Shown in pieces: positions 45,593-56,129 of a DNA stretch of 64,000 nucleotides; position 1 is the stretch's first letter; each line of letters starts with the position of its first letter. The stretch comes from Mesorhabditis belari (lineage: Eukaryota; Nematoda; Chromadorea; Rhabditida; Rhabditidae): contig CAUEEP010000759.1 of NCBI GenBank assembly GCA_958450365.1, positions 3,081,880 to 3,145,879 on the forward strand. The letters are read 5' to 3'. Position numbers and translations under genes: made by a program. The notes beneath the pieces are model-generated. The model had not been told where the DNA came from. It saw nothing but the letters and a program-made list of their open reading frames with translations, and ran no database searches.

Positions 45593-46052
45593 CTTAGGGA
45601 AAGGCACCAGGTCAAGATCGCGTTTTAATACGAGAGCCACGGGGCTTTATAGAATTGGCCATGCTGATTCTGAATATGCTTTTACTTTTTCTAAAGGAGC
45701 TGTAACGCGAGATATCTGGTATCAAAATTTAACCCTATTTTCGGAGTCTTCTAAAGCTTTTTCACTTTTTATTGAATAAAAGCAAAAAGAATATACCGGG
45801 TGCGCACTCGAACCCGGGCAAAAAATTCTGGAGGCGAGCACACTATCCACTGCGCCACTAGCTCTCTATTGAAGAAAGAGAGAAAAAGCTTATAAGGACT
45901 CCGAAAATCGGCCCAAACTTTGATGCTAGATGCTAGATATTTCGCGCTACAAAGCTCCTTTGGAAAAAGTAAAAGCATATTCAGAATCAGTATAGCCAAT
46001 TCTATAAAGCCCTCGTATTAAAAGGCCACCTTGACCTGGTGCCTTTCCCTAG
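45593..46052 (-). mobile_element. Foldback with tRNA-like centre, copy 2 (TAA duplication)
   Basis: The same element as 22405-22865 in the opposite orientation: nearly the same length (460 bp) and the same ends, here flanked by TAA on both sides. The tRNA-like centre is on the minus strand. Confidence 0.8.
45795..45863 (-). tRNA. tRNA-Trp-like Pol III unit, copy 2
   Basis: A box (complement at 45847-45857), loop CTCCAGA and B box (complement at 45804-45814) are identical to copy 1, and AAAAAG marks the terminator. Confidence 0.55.
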
Positions 46053-46074
46053 TAAGTTTACTCTCAAACAAACG

Positions 46075-46372
46075 CTCATTTCTCGACATCAGTACATTTG
46101 TTTCTAAGTGTTTAGGTATCAAATTAAAGTAGAAAGATAGGGGATTTTTTTTGAGATATAAAACAGATCTTTAGCACCAACCAGCTATTAGAAAAAAGAT
46201 GATTGAAAAGTGGCAAAAAAAGCCGATTTTTCATCATTTTCAATCATTTTTTCTAAGCACTGGTTAATGTTAAAGATCTGTGTTATATCTCAAAAAAAAT
46301 CATCCATCTTCTCTACTTTAATTTGATACCAAAACGCGCTGAAAAAAACGTACTGGTGTCGAGCTATGAGCG
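46075..46372. mobile_element. Foldback element
   Basis: GTATCAAATTAAAGTAGA (about 46117) pairs with TCTACTTTAATTTGATACC (about 46312). The arms also contain TTTTTTTGAGATATAAAACAGATCTTTA. CGTACTGGTG direct repeats lie just outside. Confidence 0.6.
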
Positions 46373-46510
46373 GTAGAAACAAACGTACTGGTGACGTAAA
46401 GCTATGAGTTTTTGTTTTAAAGTAAACTTATTCGAAAGTAACTAGACAACGCTCCTATAGGGTGGGTTACTATTGAAGTATTTATGGTAAGCAAATTTTA
46501 AAAAACCAAC

Positions 46511-46582
46511 CAATCGTATGCCTTGCCTGGCCCTTGGGTATTCGCAAATCGTGCCATCATCCCGAAGCTTTCTTCTCGGAGG
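46511..46582 (-). other. Candidate first exon (MMARFANTQG...)
   Basis: After CTTTTAG the minus strand reads ATGATGGCACGATTTGCGAA and on to GATTG|GTTGG: residues MMARFANTQGPGKAYDW. It is a natural-looking coding stretch but I found no in-frame second exon; the foldback cluster may have broken or enlarged the next intron. Confidence 0.3.
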
Positions 46583-46819
46583 CTAAAAGTACAGGGTATT
46601 GAAAAGGTATGCATTTAGTCAGATAGAGTAAAATTTAATTCTAATTTGTATATATGCGTAAAGTAGTAAAGGGAAAGAGTAATAGGTAGTTCAAGCAAAC
46701 ATCCTCTTAAGCTCTTTTGAAGCTTTTGAAGACACAAAGTATGTATTAACCCAAATGTATTAAACTAACTGTGGGTAAATCGAATAACGTTTATTATATT
46801 CACCAGAAAAGAACAATGA

Positions 46820-47127
46820 TTAAACTACAAACCTTTTTCATTGGGATTAGCGCGGAGACGTTCGAAGCAACGACTCATCCATGGCTTTGGCTTTTTTCTC
46901 TTTCTTCCACTGTTACCTAAACATTAAAGAATTAGAGATAAGGAACCAAATCTAGAAAGATAAGGAACCAAATTTGTAGAGATAAAGAACCAAATTTGTA
47001 GAGATAAGGAACCAAATTTAGAGAACTAAATAGAACATGAAATGCAAGTAAAACCCTTACTTTGCGTGCCGATTGCTTCTTCTCGTTGATTCTTGATTCT
47101 TCTCGCTTTCCTTCTTCACTTTTGAAA
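46820..47127 (-). other. Orphan exons, basic protein
   Basis: 47061-47127 (acceptor GTTTTAG, donor AAA|GTAAG) and the stretch ending near 46820 (GTTTAG, then frame SGRKRKKPKPWMSRCFERLR ANPNEKGL stop) look like the last two exons of a minus-strand gene, with AATAAAC shortly after. The first of the two shows no start codon and a stop in the required frame, so the gene may be decayed. Confidence 0.3.
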
Positions 47128-47176
47128 CTAAAACAATGATATATTAAAAAATTGATTCTATGAAACTGAACTTGAC

Positions 47177-47585
47177 GGGGATGGGACAAATGCGACCTTT
47201 TTTTGCGCACCTGGACATTTGCGCACCTTTTTTTTTGCTGGAAAAGGCCTTAGGAAAAGTCGTAGAGCTTCAAAAATGTTTTCATAGAAGGGAATCGTAT
47301 GCGCAGATTCCGAATTTCGACAAATCAGACCTCGCTGACACGTCAAATTTGGGCTAAAAGGCAAAAACTGCGGAAAAGCGTTAAGTTGCGTAGTTTTTGC
47401 CTTTTAGCCCAAATTTGACGTGTCAGCGAGGTCTGATTTGTCGAAATTCGGAATCTACACATACGATTCCCTTACATAGAAATATTTTCGAAGCTCTACG
47501 ACCTTTCCTAAGGCCTTTTCCAGCAAAAAAAAAGGTGCGCAAATGTCCAGGTGCGCAAAAAAAAGGTCGCATTTGTCCCACCCCC
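47177..47585. mobile_element. Large hairpin transposon with 8-bp duplication
   Basis: The ends GGGGATGGGACAAATGCGACC and the complement of GGGGGTGGGACAAATGCGACC are flanked by AACTTGAC on both sides (47169-47176 and 47586-47593). The arms of about 190 bp pair nearly throughout, leaving a 25-bp loop. An 8-bp duplication fits the hAT, P or Merlin groups rather than Tc1/mariner. Confidence 0.8.
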
Positions 47586-47867
47586 AACTTGACAGAAGAA
47601 ATTTAAGAATGAAATAATTTTGCTTCAAATATCAGTCAAAGTTAATAAAAATTTTTGAAATTGAATGTGCAATGACGACGATTTACCAAATGACGTCACT
47701 TTTCTGTCCGTTTCTAACATTTCTCTATCAATTCTTTTTTCTTTTCATGTGCTTTAGCATTATAAATGTAAAAATAGACCTTTTAAAAAGCTAAGCTTTA
47801 TAAAAATTTTATAAAGTTAGCAGCTAAAAAGCTCTAGAAAGCGGGATACTTTGCGTCAAATCTTTTG

Positions 47868-48205
47868 CGCAACCGGGTCATTTGCGCAACTCGCCATAAC
47901 TTTCTTCTAAGTCGACCAATCTTTCTGCTCTTGGTGTCATTTTGTAGATCTCAATAAGTGCAACAAAATGACACCAAAATCATAAAGATTAGCTGATTTA
48001 GAAGAAAGTTATGACTCATCTAGGTCAGGACCATCTTCCTTCCGATTCTTCTGATCAATAACTTTCTTCTAAGTCGACCAATCTTTCTGCTCTTGGTGTC
48101 ATTTTGTAGATCTCAATAAGTGCAACAAAATGACACCAAAATCATAAAGATTAGCTTACACAGAAGAAAGTTAGGGTGAGTTGAGCAAATGACCCTATTG
48201 CGCAA
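47868..48205. mobile_element. Foldback with two hairpins in tandem
   Basis: The outer inverted ends include GGGTCATTTGCGCAACTC against GAGTTGAGCAAATGACCC. Inside, a hairpin unit of about 120 bp (AACTTTCTTCTAAGTCGACC ... AGAAGAAAGTTA, loop GTAGATCTCAATAAGTGC) occurs twice in direct order, separated by about 40 bp. Confidence 0.7.
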
Positions 48206-48334
48206 ATAAAATGGCGAAAATTACCGCGATAAGCTTGTCTTGTTTTGTCTATAAGCTAATAAACTATAGTAAATCGTTTTTTTTCTGTGCTTTATTTACA
48301 TAAATTTAGCCTCTAATTGATTTTTCTTTAGTTT

Positions 48335-51300
48335 ATGCTCAAGCGCTTGTGGGGGATGAGCACTTTTCTCGTCAACGAAGCGCCCCGTTTGAAGCCGGTT
48401 GGTTAATTTTGGAAAATTTGGTTAATTCTTTCGAGTTTATCGAATTTTAGACCATGATTAAATCGAAATTCATCGAATTTCTTTGCTAAAGTGTCTAAAA
48501 GATTTGCGAAAACCATATTTAAAGTGTTTCTTTAGGTAATCTTTGTGGCCGGATGCACTGGGACGGGCAAAAGCGATCTCGGCGTGGCATTGAGTGAACG
48601 ATTCGGCGGAGAAGTGGTCAACTCAGATAGCATGCAAATCTACAAGGGACTCGACATTGCAACGAATAAAATCACTGATGAGGAAGCAAAAGGTAAATCT
48701 TTAAAGTATATGTAGATTTACAGTCGGCAAAAAAAGTCTTGCACCATTGTTGTATTCTGTTGTTTACTGTGGTATAGACGACATTTAATGCCTTCTCCGT
48801 TTGTACTTACGTGTCTCTGATAAAACTTTGTTTTACGTAAAAAGGACTCCTTTTTGTAAAACAATAAAAATGCTTGTAATAAAAATGGCTAATATGTCCG
48901 GAAACTAGACAAAAATAGTAGAATTAGTTGTGAAAAAGTTTTCTCTGAAACGGTTATTTTTACGGAAAATTTTTTGTTTTAAGTCTCTAAGAGACAATGG
49001 TGCAAGACTTTTTTTGCCGACTGTATGTAAAAAGGCAACGATGTTGCAGCGATGCTGATGTTTAGGAAAGAATTATACAATGGTGGAAAAAAGTATTGAG
49101 CCTCCCAGGCTGTTTTTACTTTACTTGCTTCAAAAAAATTTCTATCGAAAGTGTTTTTGAATCCCTTCTAAATGTCTAGAAACTAGAGGAACTAAGCTTC
49201 GTAATGTTATCAAAAATCCTTTTTTGTAAGCACTTAATACTTTAATATTGCAGCATATCTAAATCTATCCATGAATATTTCAATCCAAGCGGGAGGCTTG
49301 AATGGATTCGTGGCAGTTTTGGCGCGGTTCAAATCCAATGTTTTTGGCGTAGATAAGCTCTTTATAATAACTATAATTAAACAAAGTACCAAAATGCAAA
49401 ACCTACTAAGAAAAGTTGCCTATTAGATTTAGAACGGATTCAAAAAACTTTCAATAGAAGTTTTTTTGAAGCAAAAAGTAAAAACATTCTGGGAGGCTTA
49501 ATACTTTTTTTTCCAGCACTGTGTAATTCTTTCATAAACATCAGCATCGTTGCAACATCTACATCTACTATCTGCAGCATGTACTAAGTTAAAGATTTAT
49601 ATAATGATTTAATGTTTATGCCTCTTATTTTTGATTATAATTTAAAATACAATACCTTAATAGTATTTATGGAGTTTGAAACAGGTTTTGGAGAAACAAA
49701 CAAATTTTAGAGAAACAAACAAATTTTAGTTTATGCAGCTTTAGTTCTAGAATTTGAATTAGTCTTTAAAAGGATAGCTAATAGTGTATAAATTTGTTTG
49801 TTTATCTAATAGTTATCTAATAATTTGTTTATCTACCGTATTTCTTCGAATAGAAGACTGGGTAAAGAGTATCATCGCGTACTCCTGCGTAGCAGCCTTC
49901 TTTTCTGCATAAAAGCTTTCAATGAAGTGCTATAGGGCTGGAAAATGACTCAAAAATACCACATGAGCTAACAGATTTTTGAGCCATTTTCCAGCTCTAT
50001 AGCACTTAATTGAAAGCTTTTATGCAGAAATGAAATGTTAAAAAGGGCTGCTAAGCAGGAGTACGCGATAATACTCTTTACCCAGTCTTCTATTCGAAGA
50101 AATACGGTAATAGTGTCTAATAGTATAAACTTTAGGTACTAAGGCAGTTAGGGGCATCTAAAATTTCCCAAATTTAGTTTTTCTAGGGTAATTGATAAAG
50201 CTGATCACGAAAAAGATATTTTTAAGTTATGTTTTCAATTAAAAAACATGTATTGCCATTATAGTTTGTGGCCTTTAAGACCTTGACCTTATTGGGTTTA
50301 TTAAATCTGTCTTTAACAAGTAAAAAACAAGTAAAAAACCAAGTTAAAGGGATATGCAGGGTTTTTCAAAACAAAACAAGTTACTAACGACATACATAAT
50401 ACATAACGACACAAAGTGGTGCGTCAGGTGCGGGCCAAAGCCAGAAGGGCGCCGACCCACCAGTGGCCCTTTTAAGGGCCACAAACTACCCAATATAACG
50501 GCAATAAATGAGTTTTTTTAATCGAAAACAATTTTAAAATTTTTTTTTGTGATCAGCGTCATCAATTACCCTAGAAAAACTGCATTTAGGAAAATTTTAG
50601 ATGCCCCTAACTGCCTTATTACCAAACTTTATAGTTTAACTTTAAAATTACTTTAAAAGTAATATCGTTTTTTAGGTATCGCTCATCACCTCTTCTCTTT
50701 TGTCGATCCAAACTCGTCAAGTGCTTTCGAGAAAGGATTCACCGTGCACGACTACCGACAAATGGCATTAAAGTTGATCGATGAGATACACGAAAGAAAC
50801 GCTATTCCGATACTCGTCGGAGGGACAACGTATTACATCGAAAGTGTACTTTATGATGAAAATTTTATCGAGAATCCTGGCACTTCGACAATGGAAACTT
50901 TCGCCGAGATGTCGAATGAGGAATTGCACAAACATTTGGAGAAAATCGATCCGGTATCTGCTTCGAAAGTTCATCCGAATAATCGATCACGAGTGCAACG
51001 AGCGATCAACATTTTTGCTGAGACGGGACTTCGAAAGAGTGATCATTTATCAAAGCAAGTGACTCGACTACGGTTTAAAAATTCTCTGTTCTTCTCATTG
51101 GATGCGGATCCCAAAGTTTTGGATAAACGATTAGATGATCGAGTGAAGAAAATGCATGTGAATGGATTACGCGAAGAAGTCGAACATTTCTATGAAGCAC
51201 ACAAAGAGGTGATCGATTCAGGAAAATACGGAGTGATGCAAGCGATTGGATTAAAGGAATTTCAGCCATATCTGCAATTGATCGAGAGAAGAGATGAGAA

Positions 51301-51712
51301 TGGAGATAAAATGTTTACGAAATGTTGCCTAGACGTACAATTGCACACTCGCCAATATTCAAGAAAACAACGATCTTGGGTGAGGAATCGATTGTTATGG
51401 AGAAAAGACGATAAAGAATATCCATCGATTCTGTGCATTGATACATCAAATCCAAAGACGTATATCGATGCATCGATCGAGAAGATGAAAGAATGGCTGA
51501 ATGGGAAAGATTACTTGCCGGAATTGCCGAGTGATTACGAAAGTCCGGAGAGTGGAGAGGAATCGAATCAAGTGTTGAGATGTGACGAGTGTGAGGTGAT
51601 TATACATGGAAAGAGGCATTTCGAGAAACATGTACAAGGAAAACGGCATCGAGGAGTGGTGGCAAAGAAGAGGAGAAAGATCGAAAAGGAAGAGATAGCA
51701 CAAGTTTTGTAG
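48335..51712 (+). CDS. gro-1: tRNA dimethylallyltransferase (TRIT1/MiaA)
   Basis: The enzyme adds the isopentenyl group to A37 of tRNAs reading UNN codons. Exons 48335-48397, 48536-48692 and 50676-51712 give 418 aa. The first exon ([20 protein letters not shown]) is a likely mitochondrial presequence, with a second Met at residue 8 that could start a cytosolic or nuclear form, as in worm GRO-1. The P-loop GCTGTGKS is at residues 27-34, followed by the [15 protein letters not shown] loop, [37 protein letters not shown] and [17 protein letters not shown]1-type zinc finger ends the protein (C376-x2-C379-x12-H392-x5-H398), as in eukaryotic members. TTTCTTTAG precedes the first ATG by 3 bases, so trans-splicing is likely. 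Intron 2 (1983 bp) holds four elements. Confidence 0.95.
48721..49023. mobile_element. Tc1-like MITE in gro-1 intron 2
   Basis: CAGTCGGCAAAAAAAGTCTT and its complement form 28-bp ends flanked by TA. 303 bp, non-coding. Confidence 0.85.
49037..49562. mobile_element. Tc1-like element at the centre of a palindrome
   Basis: The element 49078-49523 has ends CAATGGTGGAAAAAAGTATT / complement of CACAGTGCTGG..., flanked by TA. Immediately outside, GATGTTGCAGCGATGCTGAT...GAATTA and its complement form 38-bp arms meeting exactly at the duplicated TA. Confidence 0.8.
49834..50108. mobile_element. Foldback MITE, copy B
   Basis: The same hairpin as 5140-5425 (ends CCGTATTTCTTCGAATAGAAG); the loop segment is in the reverse orientation relative to copy A, and a small deletion has removed the TTTTTAACATT segment in the left arm. 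Confidence 0.85.
50142..50616. mobile_element. TA-flanked element in gro-1 intron 2
   Basis: AAGGCAGTTAGGGGCATCTA and its complement form ends of about 60 bp flanked by TA. The centre contains GCGTCAGGTGCGGGCCAAAG. Non-coding. Confidence 0.75.
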
Positions 51713-51714
51713 TT

Positions 51715-51792
51715 GTTGATGTTTATAGATGTTTATAGATGTTTATAGATGGTTATAGATGGTTATAGATGGTTATAGATGTTTATAGGTGT
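51715..51792. repeat. 10-bp repeat TTTATAGATG
   Basis: Seven copies, directly after the gro-1 stop. 51800-52590 shows no gene. Confidence 0.85.
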
Positions 51793-52592
51793 TGTTATAG
51801 ATGTTAGATTGTACTTCTAGGTACTTGGTTTTTACATGTGTTGTCTCCGGTTTTTGATTTTTGCCTGATTTGGATTGAAATCATCGCCGATTTGGATTGA
51901 GTTTCGTAAATTTTCATTAGAATCCTTCTGATTTAAGTTTTTAACCAAATTTTTGTCATTTTTACCTGATTTTTACGGCATTTAGACCAACTGGAGAACA
52001 AAAAAGTAAAATAGATAATTTCAAGCACTTTACCATCCCAAAATACGCAAAAATCTTAAAAAAATTAGGTATACGTGCTCATTAAAGGCTCAATAAAGTG
52101 TTTATTAATGCTATTCGACTTTTTTCTTACGCAAAACCTTTTATAGATTCATAAAAACTAAGAAACACTCAAGATAACAGTAAAAATTCTAGTGCTTGCG
52201 ATTGTTTCAATCCAAATCGGACACAACAAATGAATAAGTTCAGTGCAAAGATTTGTTTTTGATCTTTCTATTTGACACCATCTGTTTTTGATCTTTCTAG
52301 AGGCTTCTAGAGGTATTTGAAACCAACTAAGCCCAGTTTTTAACTCATTATTGCCTTTTTATACTCATTTTGTTATTTTGTTATTTCGTTCTTGTTGTGA
52401 TTTTGTTTTTTGATGTGTTTTGTTATTAAAATAATCGAAAATCTTTATTGCATCAAATCCTCACAAAAAAGGCATCAAAATTTTACAAAGAAAACGAGGC
52501 AGTGAACAGATGAGATCAGAAAATTGACAAAAATAAAAAAAAATTTGAAAAAGGCAGCACCGGAAGAAGTACCAGCAATGTGGATGGATGAT

Positions 52593-54297
52593 CTACTTCT
52601 TCTTGGCGGCAGTCTTCTTGGGTGAACCTCCCTTGTAGGCGGCCTAGAATGGGGGAATTTAGAAGGTTTTCCAAGGATTTTCTATATCCCATCCAAATCT
52701 ACCGTATACTCTTCGTCAGTTACTCACTTCTACTAGAAAAGCTACTAGAAAAGCTGAATATTTCCTACCCAGCTACTATAGACGATAGACTACTATAAAC
52801 GATAGATTGCTATAGACGATAGACTACTGTAGACGCGTTTCTTATCCTACACTCAACATCTACCGTATACACTAGCTACTAAAAAGTAGCTACAGCACGA
52901 TTTCCCCAATCTTTTCTCACCTTCTCTTTCTCGTAACGAGCCTTATCGGCGGTGGCGAGTTTCTCCCACTTTGTCTTGTCCTTCAGGTTGTTCCACTCGA
53001 CTCCAGCGGCCTGCAATTGGGATTCGTTTTTTTTTTTATTATCTAATACTACTGTAAACTTATTACAGCTGAATTTCTACAGTTTAGTGCTTTTCCCAAA
53101 GGCACTTGCAGTAAACTTTTTGACTACCTAAGCTAAATGCTGACTACAGTAACGGCTACAGTACCGGATACAGTACTCTGGCTACAGTACTACGATTAAA
53201 GCAAATTGTGTCTAGTAAGCATTAGAAAACTTTTGCCTGTATTAGGGCTTAAATTATTCAATATTCCGAAAGCAAACAAACCTTGGAAACCTCAGTGACG
53301 GCCATGCCGGGCTTGGTCAAACGAGCACGATTGTCCGCCAACCAGAACATGTAGCCGGATTTGCCGCGCTTTGGCGCATTTGGGTCCTTCTTGGCGCGTT
53401 GTTTCTTCTCCTTCTGAAGAAATTTGCATTTAAAGACTTGTTTTGGAGATTTCAGACATTTAAGACATTTAAGACATTTAAGATATTTAAGATTACTGTA
53501 TTACTGTAAGATAAACAGTATTACTGTAAGATTACTGTAAGATAAACAGTATTAATACTCAGTTATTCGAATTTTACAATGAGTCATTGGATCTAGGAGG
53601 TTTTAAAATTGAAAATCTGTATTTGTACTATGAGATTTTAGTTGATAGGTCTATTTTGAGTCATTATTTAGTTCTGAATGTGCTTTAGGCCATGGTTTAA
53701 GCTTTCTAGATCTATTTAGAGTCATTATTTAGTTCTGAATGCACTTTAGATGATGATTTAAGCTTTCTAGGTCTATTTAGAGTCATTATTTAGTTCTGAA
53801 TGTGCTTTAGGCCATAGTTTAAGCTTTCTAGATCTATTTAAAGCCATTATTTAGTCCTAAATGCACTTTAGATGATGATTTAAGCTTTCTAGGTCTATTT
53901 TGAGTCATTATTTAGTTCTGAATGTGCTTTAGGCCATAGTTTAAGATTTCTAGATCTATTTAGAGTCATTATTTAGTTCTGAATGTGCTTTAGATGATGA
54001 TTTAAGCTTTCTAGGTCTATTTTGAGTCATTATTTAGTTCTGAATGTGCTTTAGGCTATAGTTTTATATTTCTAGATCTATTTAAAGCCATTCTTTAGTC
54101 CTAAATGCACTTTAGGCTATAGTTTAAGCTTTCTAGATCTACTTTAACCCATAATTTAATATCTAATAAGCAAATCTGCATCTAGCAAATCAGCAATTAT
54201 TCTTTTAAATAGCAAACATTTTTAAACAAACCTTTGGAGATTTGACAGTCTTTGCGGCCTTCTTTGGTGAAGCGGCTTTCTTTGCTGGGCGAGCCAT
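52593..54297 (-). CDS. Single HMG-box chromatin protein
   Basis: Four exons (54232-54297, 53282-53413, 52921-53010, 52593-52643) give 112 aa. A basic N-terminus (MARPAKKAASPKKAAKTVKS) leads into one HMG box: KKDPNAPKRGKSGYMFWLAD, then LTKPGMAVTEVSKAAGVEWN, then KWEKLATADKARYEKEK, with YKGG and a Lys-rich tail. Size and arrangement match nematode HMG-1 type and yeast Nhp6-type architectural proteins, which bend DNA without sequence specificity. Introns 1 (818 bp) and 2 contain minisatellite sequence, much longer than the usual introns here. Confidence 0.92.
53640..54150. repeat. 61-bp tandem repeat in the HMG-box gene intron 1
   Basis: Eight copies of a unit carrying AAGCTTTCTAGATCTATTTA, GAGTCATTATTTAGTTCTGA and ATGTGCTTTAGGCCATAGT. 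Two versions of the last part (GGCCATAGT / GATGATGAT) alternate, so the higher-order period is about 122 bp. Confidence 0.85.
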
Positions 54298-54504
54298 GGT
54301 ATCTAGAAAAATTTCGTATTAGAAAAGCTTTAGATCTATTAGAAATTAGAATTCGAAAGATCTTTAGATCCTTTAGAAATTAGAATTCGAAAAATCGAAA
54401 AACCTTTAAATCTAATAAATAAAATACAGAAATCGATGCTCTAATAAGATCTCATAAATTAAAAAAAGATTCTAAGAAAGATATTTGAAAGAACTAGGCT
54501 GATG

Positions 54505-54546
54505 AGTGAATGAATGAATGAATGAATGAATGAATGAATGAATGAA
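54505..54546. repeat. (GAAT)n microsatellite
   Basis: Ten copies of GAAT/TGAA. Confidence 0.9.
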
Positions 54547-54914
54547 CGCTCAACTGTACCCCAAGCCTAGTGGAATGGGGGCGGTGCTTGGGAGATGGAG
54601 AGATAATGGAGTGAGAGAAGAAAGGCCGGGAAATCGGCGGAAATATTGGGGCAAATGAGGAGAGAGTCTAGGGAAATAGGCTAGGCGCTTAGATTCAAAT
54701 TTTCGACAAACACGCGCCCACGCTGACACCAACTACTCCTTTGGCGATAGGCCAAAGGCTGGGGTGGGCTGGCTGGGGATTCGGATTGGTACAGGGATTG
54801 GCACAGGGATTGGGAAAGGTTGTTGGCTAAGGATATCGAGGTAGAGGTCAAATGGAACCCAGCCAAGTGAGGTGTCAATGCTTGAGGTCATTCCTGGGGC
54901 ACCGCTGGACTCTT

Positions 54915-55180
54915 GGTGCTAACCCTAACACTGGACTAGATCTTGGCTCTAGTCCTAACGCTGGACTAGATCTTGGCTCTAGTCCTAACGCTGGACTAGA
55001 TCTTGGCTCTAACCCTAACACTGGACGAGATCTTGGCTCTAGTCCTAACACTGGACTAGATCTTGGCTCTAGTCCTAACGCTGGACTAGATCTTGGCTCT
55101 AGTCCTAACACTGGACTAGATCTTGGCTCTAGCTCTAACACTGGACTCGATCTTGGCTCTAGTCCTAACTCTAATGCTGG
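54915..55180. repeat. 30-bp repeat, in-frame LDLGSSPN-type ORF
   Basis: Eight copies of CTAACACTGGACTAGATCTT + GGCTCTAGTC. The 30-bp unit keeps frames open on both strands (GLDLGSSPNA on +, LGLEPRSSPA on -). An ATG at 54852 opens a 111-aa frame. I see no family and think it a chance repeat ORF. Confidence 0.85.
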
Positions 55181-55228
55181 CCCATAATGCCAGTAAGGAG
55201 TCTGATTAGAGAAGTTGCTCGAAAGTTC

Positions 55229-55560
55229 TCAAACCAACAGAAGCCTTTCTCGGCTTACAAAAGGCGATAGTAGAGCCATTTTACATTTGCGGATTCCTCT
55301 TTCGTAGTAGGATTTTGGTTTTGAATCGAAAAATCGAATCGAATTGAATCGAAAAACTTTCAAAGCCAATTTTTGACAAATTGGCTTCGATTTCCGAATC
55401 GAAGTGTTCTCTCGCAAGCTCATGATCCGGAATAAATAGTAATCAAAAGGGGCGAGGTCCGGACTGTATGGGGAATGCGTTCCCAAAGAAGGCTATTTAT
55501 TTTAGAGCGAGTCAGTTTTGCAACACGAGGGCGCGTTGTCGTGGATGAGAACGATCTTTG
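55229..55560 (-). pseudogene. Mariner transposase relic
   Basis: The minus strand reads IHDNAPS (second catalytic Asp region), then with stops and a shift HSPYSPDLAPFDYYLF (third Asp), and further FFDSKPKSYYERGI, the usual mariner C-terminus. The ends are not seen. Confidence 0.75.
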
Positions 55561-55569
55561 ACTTGGAGG

Positions 55570-56125
55570 ATCTTTAGGGACCTAGGAAGGTCTTTAGAGC
55601 CCTTGGAGGGTCTTTAGGGCCCTAGGAAGGTCTTTAGAACCCTTGGAGGGTCTTTAGGGACCTAGGAGGGTCTTTAGGGACCTAGGAGGGTCTTTAGGGC
55701 CCTAGGAAGGTCTTTAGGGCCCTAGCAAGGTCTTTAGAGCCCTTAGAGGATCTTTAGGGACCTAGGAGGGTCTTTAGAGCCCCTGGAGGGTCTTTAGGGC
55801 CCTAGGAAGGTCTTTAGAACCCTTGGAGGATCTTTAGGGCCTTAGGAAGGTCTTTAGGGCCCTAGGAAGGTCTTTAGGGCCCTAGGAAGGTCTTTAGAAC
55901 CCTTGGAGGGTCTTTAGGGCCTTAGGAAGGTCTTTAGGGCCCTAGGAAGGTCTTTAGGGCCCTAGCAAGGTCTTTAGGGCCCTAGCAAGGTCTTTAGAGC
56001 CCTTGGAGGGTCTTTAGGGCCCTAGGAAGGTCTTTAGAACCCTTGGAGGATCTTTAGAGCCCTAGGAAGGTCTTTAGGGCCCTAGAAAGGTCTTTAGAAC
56101 CCTTGGAGGGTCTTTAGGGCCCTTT
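55570..56125. repeat. 20-bp repeat GGTCTTTAGGGCCCTAGGAA
   Basis: About 28 copies with two main types (GGGCCCTAGGAA and GAACCCTTGGAG). It starts in the mariner relic's edge (GGAGGATCTTTAGGGAC). Each GGGCCC type unit is a small palindrome. Confidence 0.92.
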
Positions 56126-56129
56126 GCAT

